This document shows, one piece after another, positions 12,801 to 23,526 of a DNA stretch of 64,000 bases (positions within the stretch are counted from its first letter, which is position 1; the number at the start of each line of letters is the position of its first letter). The stretch lies in contig NW_005434589.1 in the NCBI RefSeq assembly GCF_000315625.1, forward strand, positions 214,865 to 278,864. Reading direction: 5' to 3'. The notes beneath the pieces were generated by a model, which made no database searches, had not been told where the DNA came from, and worked only from the letters and a program-made list of their open reading frames with translations. Both the position numbers and the translations under genes were made by a program. This DNA comes from Guillardia theta CCMP2712. Lineage: Eukaryota; Cryptophyceae; Pyrenomonadales; Geminigeraceae.

Positions 12801-13959
12801 ACGCCGGAGCTCCAGAACGTCTCCCTAGCCGGCAGCTGGAGACAAGCCGATGCTACGATCCCCTACAACCTGCTGATCCTGACCCTCACATCCGATCGTG
12901 AGATCCCAAGAAATACTAGCATTCAGGTGAGACTGAGCTAGACTCTCTTCTGAACTGACTCGACTGTGCAGGTTTATGTGCCATCCTCTACTGGTGTCAA
13001 ACTTCCCCTGTTGGGCCTGCAAGCTTGCCCTACGTTCTCGGTGAGCTGTGCGATGCTGGTGCTGGGCTCATAGTTGGGCAGGCCTCTCAGTGCCTATCCA
13101 TCCAGCTGAAGGAGGCAACCGGCCTCCTGGTTGGTCCAGCTGCCTTTCAGGTTGTGAGTGCGTACTTGCTCTGATCTCAGCTGACACTCCTCAGCCTGAG
13201 GAGTATCCCCTCATCGGATCCTTCGCTAACTCTCCCACCATGATGTGGAGCGTGAGCACCGCCCAGTTCATCCTGTCGGGCACGTTTGTCATGCCCCTCG
13301 AGATCGGGGAGAGCCTTCAGTTTCACCTTCCCTGCTTCGTGGCCAACTGTTCCGTCCTCCAGGTCAAGGTAAGGACATGAGCTTCCGCTGCGACCCCCAC
13401 CTGAGATTCTGCTCAGTCCTCCCCCTGCAACCTCTTCGGAGACCGGGGGAGCTGGAGCCAAGGACTCTCCCTCTTCAACGTTTCCTTCCAAGGTGAAGGA
13501 GTGGGAGGGATGGCGGTCCGAGTTACTCGTGAGCAGGGGGAGGCAGACTGTCGGACCCTGGCGGATGCGCCACCGAAGGTCCGTTCCTCGACGGCAATCA
13601 AAAGTTCTCGCTCGTCGTCAGCGGCCTCACGTTTCAGAGGACTGCTTGCCAATTGCAGGTGAAGATGACTTCCCTTCCCAGCTATTCTGTTCACCCGCAA
13701 AGTTGCAGCAAACCATCATGATCTCGACTTCTGCTGTGGCTGGCCCGATACTTCCTATCAATATTTCCAAGATCTGCCGGTAAGTCGGAAGTTCCATGAT
13801 CACAAGTCCCCAGCTGAGTCCGATCCCTGCAGCCTCTGCAACGGACAGTCAACCGTTTGCTGTCGATCAGCAGGGCTGGAGTGTCTAGCAGGCTACGAGA
13901 AGACTGCGGCGAGTGATTGCGGCTCGAGCAGTAGCCCTCAGCAAGTGTGTCTTGTCTGA
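6892..13959 (+). CDS. Giant predicted secreted protein with RCC1-like and cysteine-rich GCC2/GCC3-like repeats
   Basis: The product is roughly 2,100 residues. It opens with a likely signal peptide (a start at MKRSHPC would suit it best), followed by a Ser/Thr-rich stretch with repeated SSSSSTP blocks. Seven or more RCC1-type blades follow (DIWSVGFNFYGELAR, KLWTWGSNAQGQLGY, GLFSWGHNEYGQLGR, DVYCFGSNFRGQC). Then come cysteine-rich repeats of the form CPAGTYS..C..C, more RCC1 blades (LLFTFGYNRYGQLG, VFSFGLNRFGQLG) and a second, longer cysteine-rich array. Clear exons are 6892-10142, 10287-11151, 11328-11418, 11464-11654, 11697-12926, 12972-13040 and one from 13082. Later exons to the TGA at 13957-13959 are less certain, especially 13490-13600, where I could not join the frames. 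No C-terminal membrane segment was seen. A cell-surface or secreted role is inference. Confidence 0.8.
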
Positions 13960-13984
13960 ATGAACATATGTAATGTATCTTCCC

Positions 13985-14270
13985 CGAGTCAGTCCGGACT
14001 CCAGTGGGCGAGCGTCGCTCTACCGTCTACTACTATGATTATCGGAGGCTGACCGGGCCGCAGTGCCAGAACTAGTACGACTCTGTGTAACTGTATGAGG
14101 GGCTCCCATGGGTCAGTCACCCGGCTGTGATAACGGCTAGCTACTTTTTCAGGCGACTGAAGGACCCCCCTTATCCTACCTCCTCACGACTCGCCTACAC
14201 CGGTCATAGGACCACTCCGTAGGGGCGTTCCTCTGACTCAGGAGGTAACCCGGGCCGAGTGAGCAGTGCC
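13985..14270. repeat. GC-rich palindromic island 3
   Basis: Directly downstream of the giant repeat-protein gene lies about 285 bp rich in CCGG, GTAC, GAGTC and ACTCAG words. No coding frame was found. Confidence 0.45.
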
Positions 14271-14274
14271 GTAC

Positions 14275-14435
14275 GAATGACCACCCGACTAAACCCCCGG
14301 CCCCATACTAGTGACCACCCCATTGCGAATGACCACCCCACATCAATGACCACCCCAACCGATACTATTGACCACCCCAACCATTATGAATGACCACCCC
14401 AATACGAATGACCACCCCAATACGAATGACCAGTT
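14275..14435. repeat. Degenerate tandem array with TGACCACCCC core
   Basis: About eight imperfect units of roughly 17-22 nt share the core TGACCACCCC, usually preceded by AA. The last two units are near-perfect copies of AATGACCACCCCAATACG. The array passes into C-rich spacer sequence. Its position between an island and the phosphate transporter gene suggests spacer turnover rather than a gene. Confidence 0.75.
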
Positions 14436-14992
14436 TAGGTCAATACCTGCTCCCCTCTTCCTCCGGCGGCCCTGCGGCTCTAATTCAACCGAACCCCCAC
14501 CCCCTCATCTCCCTGCCCGCCCTCATCAAAAAAGGGTCATGCACTCTGAGCGAAGAGGCGTAGCAGTAGTGACCAATTTTTTTTATATCGAATTTACCGA
14601 AAACTTTCCTTTTCACGATAGACCGGACCTACTGCGCCTGTAACGGAGGGGACCAGTGGTACAATTTCTTTGAGTAGAAGGGGTGGTGCCGAATCCTCCT
14701 TTGGTCGTAGGGACTAGACGTAGTTGCCACCCCCACCCACTTGTCCATCCTCGGCCACCCTACCTACTCAATGTAGGGAAACCCACCCCTACCCCAACAA
14801 TTTAGTCCTATTCACCCTACCATTCCTATCTCAAAGACATACCCTACCCTCCTCTTGGGTGCCTGCCTGGCCCATTCCTCGCTCCCTTCACTGTCCCTCC
14901 AGTCACTCCCTGCTACGATATCAAGACATCTCGGTATTCGGCGGATCTTTCGAGCACTACGAGCTTCGCGCGTCTGCTTCTCTGCTCGAAGT
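14436..14992. other. C-rich spacer upstream of phosphate transporter copy 1
   Basis: Plus-strand C-rich sequence with CCACCC and ACCCTACC words occupies most of this stretch, becoming ordinary after about 14870. It holds the 5' region of the transporter. No gene is supported. Confidence 0.4.
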
Positions 14993-16811
14993 ATGACCAC
15001 CATATCCACGAGGTTGATTTCCTTTATACAGTATTCTATCGAGCTGACCCTCCTTTGCTAGGTCCCTCACCACCGCACGTGGTTTCCTGCCTTACCTGGT
15101 GCTGTTTCTTTCCGTATCAGCATGTGCTGCCACCATGGTCGACAGTCCCGAGATCGGCATCCCCTACCTGTACAAGGGTCTCATCACCTGGGCCTTCTTC
15201 TGGGCTTTCCTTGACGCCTTCACCATCGGGGCCAACGATATTGCCAACGCCTTCGCTAACGCTGTTGGAGCCAAGACCATCTCCTTCAGGACAGCTGTCC
15301 TAATCGCGTGCGTCTGCGAGCTTGTTGGTGTGATTGCTCTGGGCAGCACTGTGACCGATGCTGTGCGCAACAAGATGGTCAAGGTAGACTGGTTCAAGCA
15401 TGATCCTTACATCCTTTCCCTGGGCATGAGCTGCGTCAACCTTGGCTCTGGTGGATGGGTGTTTGTCGCCACCACGCTGTCTATGCCTGTCTCCACTACT
15501 CACTCGGTTGTTGGCGCCATCCTTGGTATCGGTGTTGCAAGCTGGGGTGCTTCTGGAGTGAACTGGGGCTATGACGGAGGGTTTGGTGGAATTGTTGCAT
15601 CCTGGTTCATCTCACCCGTCCTCTCTGGAGTGTTGTCTGCGATCTTCTACCTCAGCACCAAGTTCCTCGTGCTCAAGCATCCCGACGATGTCGCCGTCAA
15701 GCGCGGCATTGCGCTCCTTCCCGTCTACTTCTTCTTCGCCTTTGGCGTCGTGGCCGGCTTCATGGTCATGAAGGGAATCCCTGCATTGAAGAATACACCT
15801 TACGAAATTACTGTGCCCGTCACGTTTGGAATTGCTATCTTCTTTGGCATCGTCGGTTACATTTTTTGCGTGCCATGGACTCGTCGTGCTATTGTGGACA
15901 ACGAGAACCTGCCATGGTACACGCTTTTCTACATCTTCGCTATTCCAGTTGGCTCCAGAGGTTACAACGAGGAGAATAACGTGCAAGATCAGAACAAAGT
16001 CGATCTCGTTGAGACTGGAAACTTTAATCAGAACATGCCACAGCCTTCCATGTACTTCAACCAGGCTCCAATGATGCCTGGTCAAGCCCCCATGATGGTT
16101 CAGGGTTCTTACTTTGGAAAGGATGAAATCGAGGACAAGCCACAGAGCGACGGCATCACCACCACTGTTCTCAAGACTCTCTTCCCTGGATTCTACATGG
16201 ACGTCGGAGGCCTCAAGGAGGAGGATGCTGCCATGCACGCCAAGGCCTTCCAGGCTTACTCCAAGACAGAGGAGATGTTCAAGATCCTCCAGCTCACCAC
16301 CTGCTGCTTCTTCTCCATCGCCCACGGCGCCAACGATGTGGCCAACGCCATCGCTCCCTTCGCTACTGTCTGGATGGTCTACAGCACCGGCACGGTTTCA
16401 AGCAAGGCGGAGGTTCCCATCTGGCTTCTGGTCTACGGAGGTCTCGCGATCGATCTCGGTTTGTTGAGCATGGGCTACTACATCATGGACGCTCTTGGCA
16501 ACCGCCTGACCCTTCAGTCTCCTTCCCGCGGCTTCTGTATCGAGCTGGGAGCTATGTTCACTGTGATGACCTTCTCTCGTCTCGGAGTTCCTGTCTCCAC
16601 CACTCACTGCATCTCCGGTGCCACCACTGCTGTCGGACTTTGCAACGGAGACGTCGGAGCTGTCAACTGGAAGCTCATCGGCATCATCTTCGGCGGATGG
16701 ATCCTCACTTGCCCATGTGCCGGCATTGTGACTGGTCTGCTCTACTGGGCTGTCGCCGCTGCTCCATCGCCCGTGGCAGGCAACGGATTCTTCACTGGTT
16801 ATCACGGTTAA
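14993..16811 (+). CDS. PiT/PHO4-family phosphate transporter, copy 1
   Basis: Members of this family (SLC20/Pho-4) carry inorganic phosphate across membranes, usually with sodium or protons. The two family signatures are present: GANDIANAFANAVGAKTIS in the N-terminal half and HGANDVANAIAPFATVW in the C-terminal half, each in a block of hydrophobic helices, joined by a Met/Gln/Asn-rich loop (MPQPSMYFNQAPMMPGQAPM). I place a short first exon at 14993-15012 (MTTIST plus two bases), a 49-nt intron at 15013-15061, and exon 2 at 15062-16811, giving 589 residues with a leader SLTTARGFLPYLVLFLSVSA that looks like a signal peptide or first membrane helix. This first exon matches the arrangement in copies 2 and 3. 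Copy 1 lies outside the A/B duplication and is the most diverged. Confidence 0.92.
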
Positions 16812-16849
16812 GAAGACCAGCGTCTATTTCTGCTGGTGCCGTTTCAAAC

Positions 16850-16960
16850 CTTGGAAACTGTTTTTTGAAAATTTTTGTTTTTTGAAAATTTTTGTTTTGT
16901 GATGTTTTTTTGAAAACTTTTGTTTTTTTCCAGAGTTTTTGTTTTTTGTTTTTTCAATAC
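16850..16960. repeat. T-rich short tandem repeat after transporter copy 1
   Basis: Imperfect copies of TTTTTTGAAAATTTTTG follow the stop codon by about 40 bp. They probably lie in the 3' untranslated region or just beyond it. Confidence 0.6.
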
Positions 16961-17593
16961 ATGTCGTAAATTCCAACTTCAAGCGTGTTTTGAATGATTA
17001 AGACATTTGTCTGAGGAAGTTCTATGCCGAACTGATCCCTTGGCGTATTAGACAGGTAGATACGGGAGACAATCTCACAATATGTAGTTTATCTATCTGA
17101 AGCTCTGTTGACTAGCACACATCGCGTCAGTGCGTGTTCTACCCGAAAAAGAATTACTCATAATGTGCGACAGTGTCAGGGTCAAGCCTCCTCGACTCTC
17201 CTGATTGTCCTCGTACTGGTCTTTAACTCATAACGCATGTGTAAAGGACCCTGAAAGTTCATAATAGTTGTCAGGAGAATCACGAGGTAGCCAACATCTT
17301 GATTTCGCACAGGCTTCAACCTCATGGTCTTCTTTTCTCTTTCGAACTGCGATGCCTTCTCGAACCAACGAACATGGTTAGACTCGACGACCATGTTTGA
17401 AATGCTTTGACTCAACGTTGGGAGTCTCAAGTCAAGACGAGAGAGACTAGTGATCTCCGACGAGAAAAACATTCATCGAAGATCCAAAGGGCAATGGGAT
17501 GCCGAGAGTCTCGGCATTGGCCTAAATCCAGGATGAAGATGGGATGTCGGAGGTCAAACTAATTTTACGTATGGTGATTTCAAACTCGCACTC
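16961..17593. other. Spacer between converging genes
   Basis: This lies between the 3' ends of phosphate transporter copy 1 and the glutaminyl-tRNA synthetase gene. A 96-codon minus-strand open frame at 17182-17472 has no recognisable motif. I do not call it a gene. Confidence 0.35.
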
Positions 17594-20500
17594 TCATGAG
17601 CCTTTCGAGCTCTTCAGCCCAACGATCTGATGGTAGGTCTCATTGCCCCGTCTCCCATCTCTTATGAAGTAACCCTCGCGCACGAACTGCATGGGACCCT
17701 CAATCTTGTCAGTCCCTCTCTCCACCATGGCCCGGGGAAACTGAAAGTTTCTCAGCTGTAAAACAAGACCCTCGCTCATCTCACCTCCACGACCGATTGA
17801 TCGTTGAAGGACTTGAGCCAGTCGTCCCCCCCCGCCTGCCCCTCGTCTCCCTCTGCAATCGCCATTGTCACTCAAGCTTTAGTTCAGAGCAACGCGCAGA
17901 CCTTCGAGGAGAGCGGGAGAGCCAAGGTTACTTTCGTCCTGTAGGAGGAGAGGGCCAAAGCTGCGGACCAAGACTCTCGCGGCTGCCTCCTCTCGACCAT
18001 CCAGCCAGTGCAGATGGCCCTTAGGCTTCGGTTGCCCCTGCCGCAAATCGACCCGACCTGCCATAGCGGAGGTCAACCGCACTCTGACGAGGTTTGAGAG
18101 GGCACCTGACAGCCTGCAGACTTGGTTGGTGTCGTCCTTGACAACCTGCAAGAGGCTTTAAAAGCTTAACATCCAGCCGCCTAGTCTCACCTCCTCACAC
18201 GTGAAGATGAACGGCGAGCCGATGAGGCCGACAGACCGCCCGACCGTCAACCCAAAGAAATCCGCAGCTGGCTGGAAAGAAATCTGGTGGGAAGGAGGAG
18301 AGAGGCGTAGAGTAGAGACCTCCTCTTGGAAATCGTTGCTATCGATGAAGATGCAGTCAGACATACTGATCTCTCGCCCTCCCAGAGAAGCATTCTGCGA
18401 ACGACTGGGCTCAGCAGATGAAGGGAGAGAATGAAGTCCAGGCTGACCTTAGGGAACCACTGGTGAAAGTAGTAGCAGGAGGAGCCTTCCAGGCGGCAGG
18501 AAGCCTCTTCTACTGTGCGAGCTGTCTCCATGAAGTTCTTGATGAAGACTTGGAGAGGCCGGAGCACCGCAAACACTCTACAGGTGAAACAGTGACTTCC
18601 CTGCCCAGCCGGACCTCAGTCAGGATTCACTGGATCACCTTGGAGCAACGAGGTCGAAGTGCTCTCGCGCGATCGCCTGCTCCTCGGTCAATGCGCCGGA
18701 AAGCCTTCCAGTCCCACCTCAAGCATGTGTGGCTGCGTGACGACATTCTGGGAGACGGAGACACCGAGCTGGAGGGGAGTGTGAGATCTCAGTTGTCAGC
18801 TCTCGACCTGCTGACTTTCCTGTTCGCAGAAACGATTCACCACCTCAGGAGGATAGCCTGTGCAGGTGATGAGTCAGCCATCCGCTCAGCTGATCTCTCC
18901 AGCTCGTATCAACCTCTTCTTCGCAGACCACTGAGAGTGAGCAGCCGGGGGTCGTCCCATCCGTCCACTAAGCCGCTACTTCACAGGGCTTCACGCAGGG
19001 CAGAATGGAAGTTCAAGGTTTGCTCACTGAACAAGTCTCTGCAACTTTCTCTTCGAGAGCACGTTGTTGGCCATGGAGCAGCGCTGCAGCCGTTGAATGA
19101 GGTGGGGATGCGCTTCTGAACAAGGAGGGAACCGAATATTCGAACGTGACGGGCTTGTACATCCCAAGGACGTGCAACAGCCAGTAGTAAGGTCCATCAG
19201 CTGCCTGCAGGACGAAGGCGAGGATAGTGAGACGAAACTTGCTCTGAAGCTGCAAGGCAGAACCTGACGCGAGGAGAATTCCGTCGTGCAACACGAATGA
19301 GTGATCCCCTCGATCGAGTCCACTGCCACATGGCGACCCTCAGTACGATGGCCGTTGATCCTCTGCCTTCTTGGGCACTTACCGATGCAGTGTGACATAT
19401 CATATGATGGGTAGATACACCACTGCAAACCTCATCAGTCCCCAAAGACATCCAGCTCGGGCGTCTCTCACGTCAGATCCAGTCCTGGGATGAGGGGGGT
19501 CGAACTTGATTCTGTAAAGGACCGGATCCCACATCGCAGGGTTGTCACAGCTTCATCATGGTTGTCAGCTGGACTCATGGGCAGCAAGAAAACAGTCTCA
19601 CTCAAAGTTTCCCTTCATCCGCAAGACGGCTTCTCCCTCCCTGAAGCAGCAAAGAATGAACCCATCGGGAGGGCTCAGTCCAGGAACCTACTTGTAGTCT
19701 CCTGCTCGCATCTTCTCGAACTTCTCCAGGTTGATCTTGACTTCCGTGTCTCGCCATGGTGACAATGCCTGGACCCGACAATCAGCAACAAACTCAGAAA
19801 GGTCTCTCTATGACCTCGGCCGGGACTGTCAAGTTCTTCAATCTGCATGTTCCAAGTCATGAATGATCGTGGACTGCAGTTTGTAGATACCTCGCTTCCC
19901 TGTTCGCACTGCGACATTTCCTCATTTCTTCGAAATTCTTGAAAGCATCTTCAGCACAGCAAACATCAGTACTTGTTTCAACCTGATGGCAAACGTATGC
20001 ATTTCCATCTTGAATCAGTTTTACTGCACAATCATAAAGCTTCTTGGGTGTCAAACTCGGCTTTACAAGTGCAGTACGACCTGCTGAAAATAGTCGCTGG
20101 TATAAGTGACCTTGACAGGGACATGTCCCAACCACTTGACTGATGGGCGAGTTCAGTGAGGAGATGAAGAAAGGAGCATCATGCAGCTACCCGAATCGAA
20201 GATACCATCGATGTACTCTTGCTCTTCCGCTTTGCAACAAAACATTCAGCCAATGCAATGAGAAAAAGTCAGAAAAAAAGCAAATCATCCTGTTCACCAG
20301 CAGGGTTCGTGTCATCAAATCGAAGTATGGTCTCTGCCTGGTTGCCTTGGCTGCGTGCGATGGCTGCTTGTCCGAAGTTGAACAGCATAGCCTTGGCATG
20401 ACCGATATGGAGGTACCCGTTAGGCTCTGGTGGAAATCGTGTCCTGTAGCCGGACCCGAAGGTGTCAAGAAAATCCTTCAGTTGATCCTCCGAATTCCTT

Positions 20501-20760
20501 GCAAAGTTTCGGGTCTGATTCACTCCTGCTCGCAGCGGCTTCGCTTGCAAGTTCACGCTAGGGTCTCTTAGGATCAGCCTCCTTGCTGCCCCTCCTTGCA
20601 CCTGATTGTCCAAGGGGCCTGTGCCCCTGCTCCCCCGCCCCTTCATCTTCACCTTAGGCTCACCGGCTCCGTGCACTACGGTTGTAGTTGAACAGAAGAG
20701 CAAGGCCGAGACAGTGTACAGCATCATACTTTTGATCACACGACCTCTGAGGTTCATCAT
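17594..20760 (-). CDS. Glutaminyl-tRNA synthetase with an N-terminal hydrophobic leader
   Basis: This class I enzyme charges tRNA-Gln with glutamine. The Rossmann HIGH region is clear ([20 protein letters not shown]), followed by [59 protein letters not shown], the KMSK-equivalent [11 protein letters not shown], then [26 protein letters not shown] and the beta-barrel anticodon-binding part ending [13 protein letters not shown] and IVGLKSS. The order and spacing match eukaryotic GlnRS, spread over more than ten short exons. The ATG chosen is at 20760. Ahead of the enzyme lies a leader of about 90 residues containing [20 protein letters not shown], which looks like a signal peptide, then a basic, Ser/Gly-rich stretch. 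That suggests organelle import (inference). Exon limits in 18.4-19.0 kb and 19.5-19.9 kb are approximate. Confidence 0.92.
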
Positions 20761-20919
20761 GGTCGAAGAGAGTGTTATACCACAAGGCAAGTCCTGCTAG
20801 ACTCCCTCGTTTCCTTCAACAAAACCTTCCTCAGTCTTGAGCTGTCGATCTACAGGGCGCACTCCCAACTTCCCCACAGGTAACCCGCATGTGCCTTCCC
20901 TGCCATTGTATCCTTTGAT

Positions 20920-21065
20920 CCTCTCCTCTCCTCTCCTCTCCTCTCTCCTCTCTCCTCTCTCCTCTCTCCTCTCTCCTCTCTCCTCTCTCCTCTCTCCTCT
21001 CTCCTCTCTCCTCTCTCCTCTCTCCTCTCTCCTCTCTCCTCTCTCCTCTCTCCTCTCTCTTCTCT
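20920..21065. repeat. Pyrimidine microsatellite, CTCCT then CTCTCCT units
   Basis: A few CTCCT pentamers pass into about 17 near-perfect CTCTCCT heptamers. Every open frame crossing it on the minus strand is a run of the repeat and not a real protein. Confidence 0.95.
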
Positions 21066-21410
21066 CCTCTCATCTACGTCATCTATCCTTCTCTCTCTCC
21101 TCTGTCCTCTCCTCCATTCCCCGCTCTCTGTGCATGGCAATGCGTCTACACACCCTTGTGTGAGCCCTCATATAAAAATCATCACCCTCATACTCATCAT
21201 ACAAAACAGTCCTAAATGGGGTAGGGGTGAAGAATCTTCCCTGAAGGGGTGGGGTATATGAGTATACCCCTTGTTTGAAAGGAAATCTTTGGACAAAGGA
21301 TGTGGTAGGGTACTTTTCGAAAGGCGAGCAATGGGGGGGTGGGGAAGGAAGGGGATGGCGTCTTGCGATGTCAGAGAGATGTTGGGGAGGAAGTGCCGAG
21401 CAGGAGCAGA

Positions 21411-21572
21411 AGGAGAGGAGAGGAGAGGAGAGGAGAGGAGAGGAGAGGAGAGGAGAGGAGAGGAGAGGAGAGGAGAGGAGAGGAGAGGAGAGGAGAGGAG
21501 AGGAGAGGAGAGGAGAGGAGAGGAGAGGAGAGGAGAGGAGAGGAGAGGAGAGGAGAGGAGAGGAGAGGAGAG
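21411..21572. repeat. Purine microsatellite (AGGAG)n
   Basis: About 32 uninterrupted copies of AGGAG. A shorter purine patch of related units follows near 21638-21660. This tract is purine-rich on the same strand on which the tract at 20920-21065 is pyrimidine-rich, so the two could pair imperfectly. Confidence 0.97.
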
Positions 21573-22146
21573 AAAAGGAGATGAAAGGTGAGCGAGATGA
21601 CAGATTGGATACGATGGTATTGAAATGTCGGGGGGGAGGAGAGGAGAGGAGAGGAGAGGAAGTACAGTAGAACGAGCGAGTGGGGTGGAGAAGGAACGGA
21701 TACGCGACACGAGGGACGAAACGAAACGAGGCGAGAGGAGTTGAAAGGTGATCTTGGTAAGGAGGCACTAGGGGATATCATAGCAGTTATGACACTCAGG
21801 AGAAGGGAAGGAACAAGATCCGGCGAATTCCAGACACGCAATAAGATGAAAAATAGAACGAGAAATGCAGGAAAGCTTCAAGCCAGCAGGTAGTGTTGAA
21901 GCTGGGGAATGCATCGGAGCAGACCGGATTGGGGAGGGAAGGAGGAGTTTGATCATCGTGAATGGAAATGAGGAGGAAATGAAGGGGGGAAACATGATAG
22001 GAGAAGGAAGATGAACGTTGGGTATTTGATTGCGAGATCAGGACAAGGAGGAACGAAGACTGAGTGACGTCTCCCCGTCCAGATGTCAACGATCTTTGGC
22101 TCGGCTCTTTGAAGTTCGAACGTACCGCAGCCTTGAAACCATCTCA
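21573..22146. other. Purine-rich spacer
   Basis: Purine-rich, low-complexity sequence leads up to the membrane protein gene. The long open frames here are extensions of the microsatellite frames. No gene is supported. Confidence 0.4.
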
Positions 22147-23149
22147 ATGAAAATGATCCATCCGATTGCTTTGCTTTTGCTCTTGCTCGCCTCCGTGCAG
22201 CTCTGGTGGGTGGCGAATTTTTCGTCATCAGCCTCAGTTTGTTCTCTGACTAACTTGTTGGCAGCTGTGGAGGGTCCTTCGACCACTCACCTAGCAAGAC
22301 TGTCCAACGGATGTGAGATTCAATCTGATCGATCCCCGCATCTTTCAACCGTGACCTTGCTGTTTGCTAGGATGATGTTGAGGAACTCTGTGGGAAGAGA
22401 CGTGTCGTCCGTGCAGCAGAAGACCATTCTTGGTCAAAGTCCCATCGCCTCCAGCTCGGCAGTTTTAGCGAACTTCGATACTTCGAAGGTTCGATCCCCA
22501 TGAGCATGCGGATGACCAAGCTGAGACGTTTCGAGCAGGCGGCTGCTCTCAAGCGCATCGCAGCCAAGCATGGTGTCGTAAGCGAAAAGAGGCTCGCGGT
22601 CGCAAGCCCAGAAGGGCCCTCGGACGATGACGCGTCAGGTTCGCCTGTGCTTTGACGTTACAGGAAATGAGAAGCCTGCTTACCGTTGCGATCAGGTGCG
22701 ATGCCGCCGAAGCCCCTGGACGCACAAATTCACAAGTCATCGCACTGGCTAGCTCAAGTGATTGGCGGCTTCCACCTCATGTGATCACGTGACCCATTAA
22801 ACAGGCTGTAATGGTCCTCGCTATCCTCGCGGGCTCGACTATCCTGGGAGGAATCATCGGCGTGATCTACTGCTGGAACAATCGGGTGCCGGGCGATTCT
22901 GCGGATAAGGTGCAAACTTCAAGTCACGATACCCTTACCGCTATTTCTCGACGCGAGATTTCCTTTCTTTTGCTCAACTGCTCTTCTCTTACCCCACCTT
23001 TCCATCGGTCGATTCTGTTTTCACATGTTTTAACCTCCCAGGGGAAACTGCCCACTAAAGAGGAGCGACTCAACGGGAAGAACTATGGCCGAGCGACACC
23101 TCAGTATGGCTCTTACGGTACAGCAGCGCCTGCTGGTTCATGCCATTGA
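22147..23149 (+). CDS. Small predicted single-pass membrane protein, function unknown (approximate splice model)
   Basis: I do not recognise a family. The first exon starts MKMIHPIALLLLLLASVQ, a good signal peptide. It is followed across likely short introns by a basic, charged segment (TKLRRFEQ, AAALKRIAAKHG, EGPSDDDAS). After an intron ending near 22803 a clear membrane helix appears (VLAILAGSTILGGIIGVIYC). A last exon from about 23042 encodes GKLPTKEERLNGKNYG and a Gly/Tyr/Ala tail to the stop at 23147-23149. This fits a type I membrane protein with a short cytoplasmic tail. The junctions between 22200 and 22500 are uncertain, because two frames compete in the middle exon. Confidence 0.5.
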
Positions 23150-23526
23150 CAGACTGCAGGTGTCAAGGGACGCCGATGATAGGGGGAAGCGAAGCAGAGT
23201 GTGGAGCGAGGGAGAAGAGGGGTTATTCAAGACTCTTGAGGTCTAACTTTTGGGCTCATGAAGAGCGTTGGACATGAAGGATTCAATTGGATGTCAAGGA
23301 ATGGTATAGGCCTGCAGTATGATGAGAGAACTGTCAACAATGCAAGAGAACAAGGCAATGGAAGAGCTCTGATGGCTGATTCCTATTTCCTGCTCGACGT
23401 ATGGTTTCATGAATTTAATGCCACATCATCTTGGCAAGAGCATCAATTCGACCATCTTCTCCCTTACAACTCCCGCCAGGGTGTGCAGATTCCCATCTCT
23501 ACATCCTGAGTTCCCCTACTGCCGCG
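23150..23526. other. Spacer between converging genes
   Basis: Ordinary composition; no supported gene. The stop codon of the EEP-fold gene on the minus strand bounds it on the right. Confidence 0.35.

Noticed and set aside
17182-17472. 96-codon minus-strand frame after the GlnRS stop
   Set aside because: No motif, and it lies beyond the conserved C-terminus of GlnRS. Could be untranslated sequence.
21079-21841. Long minus-strand open frames made of LLSSP repeats
   Set aside because: They are translations of the AGGAG microsatellite and its flanks.
22485-22500. GGTTCGATCCC resembling a tRNA T-loop (B box)
   Set aside because: The flanking bases do not pair as a T-stem and no anticodon or acceptor stem fits. 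It lies inside a likely exon or intron of the membrane protein gene.
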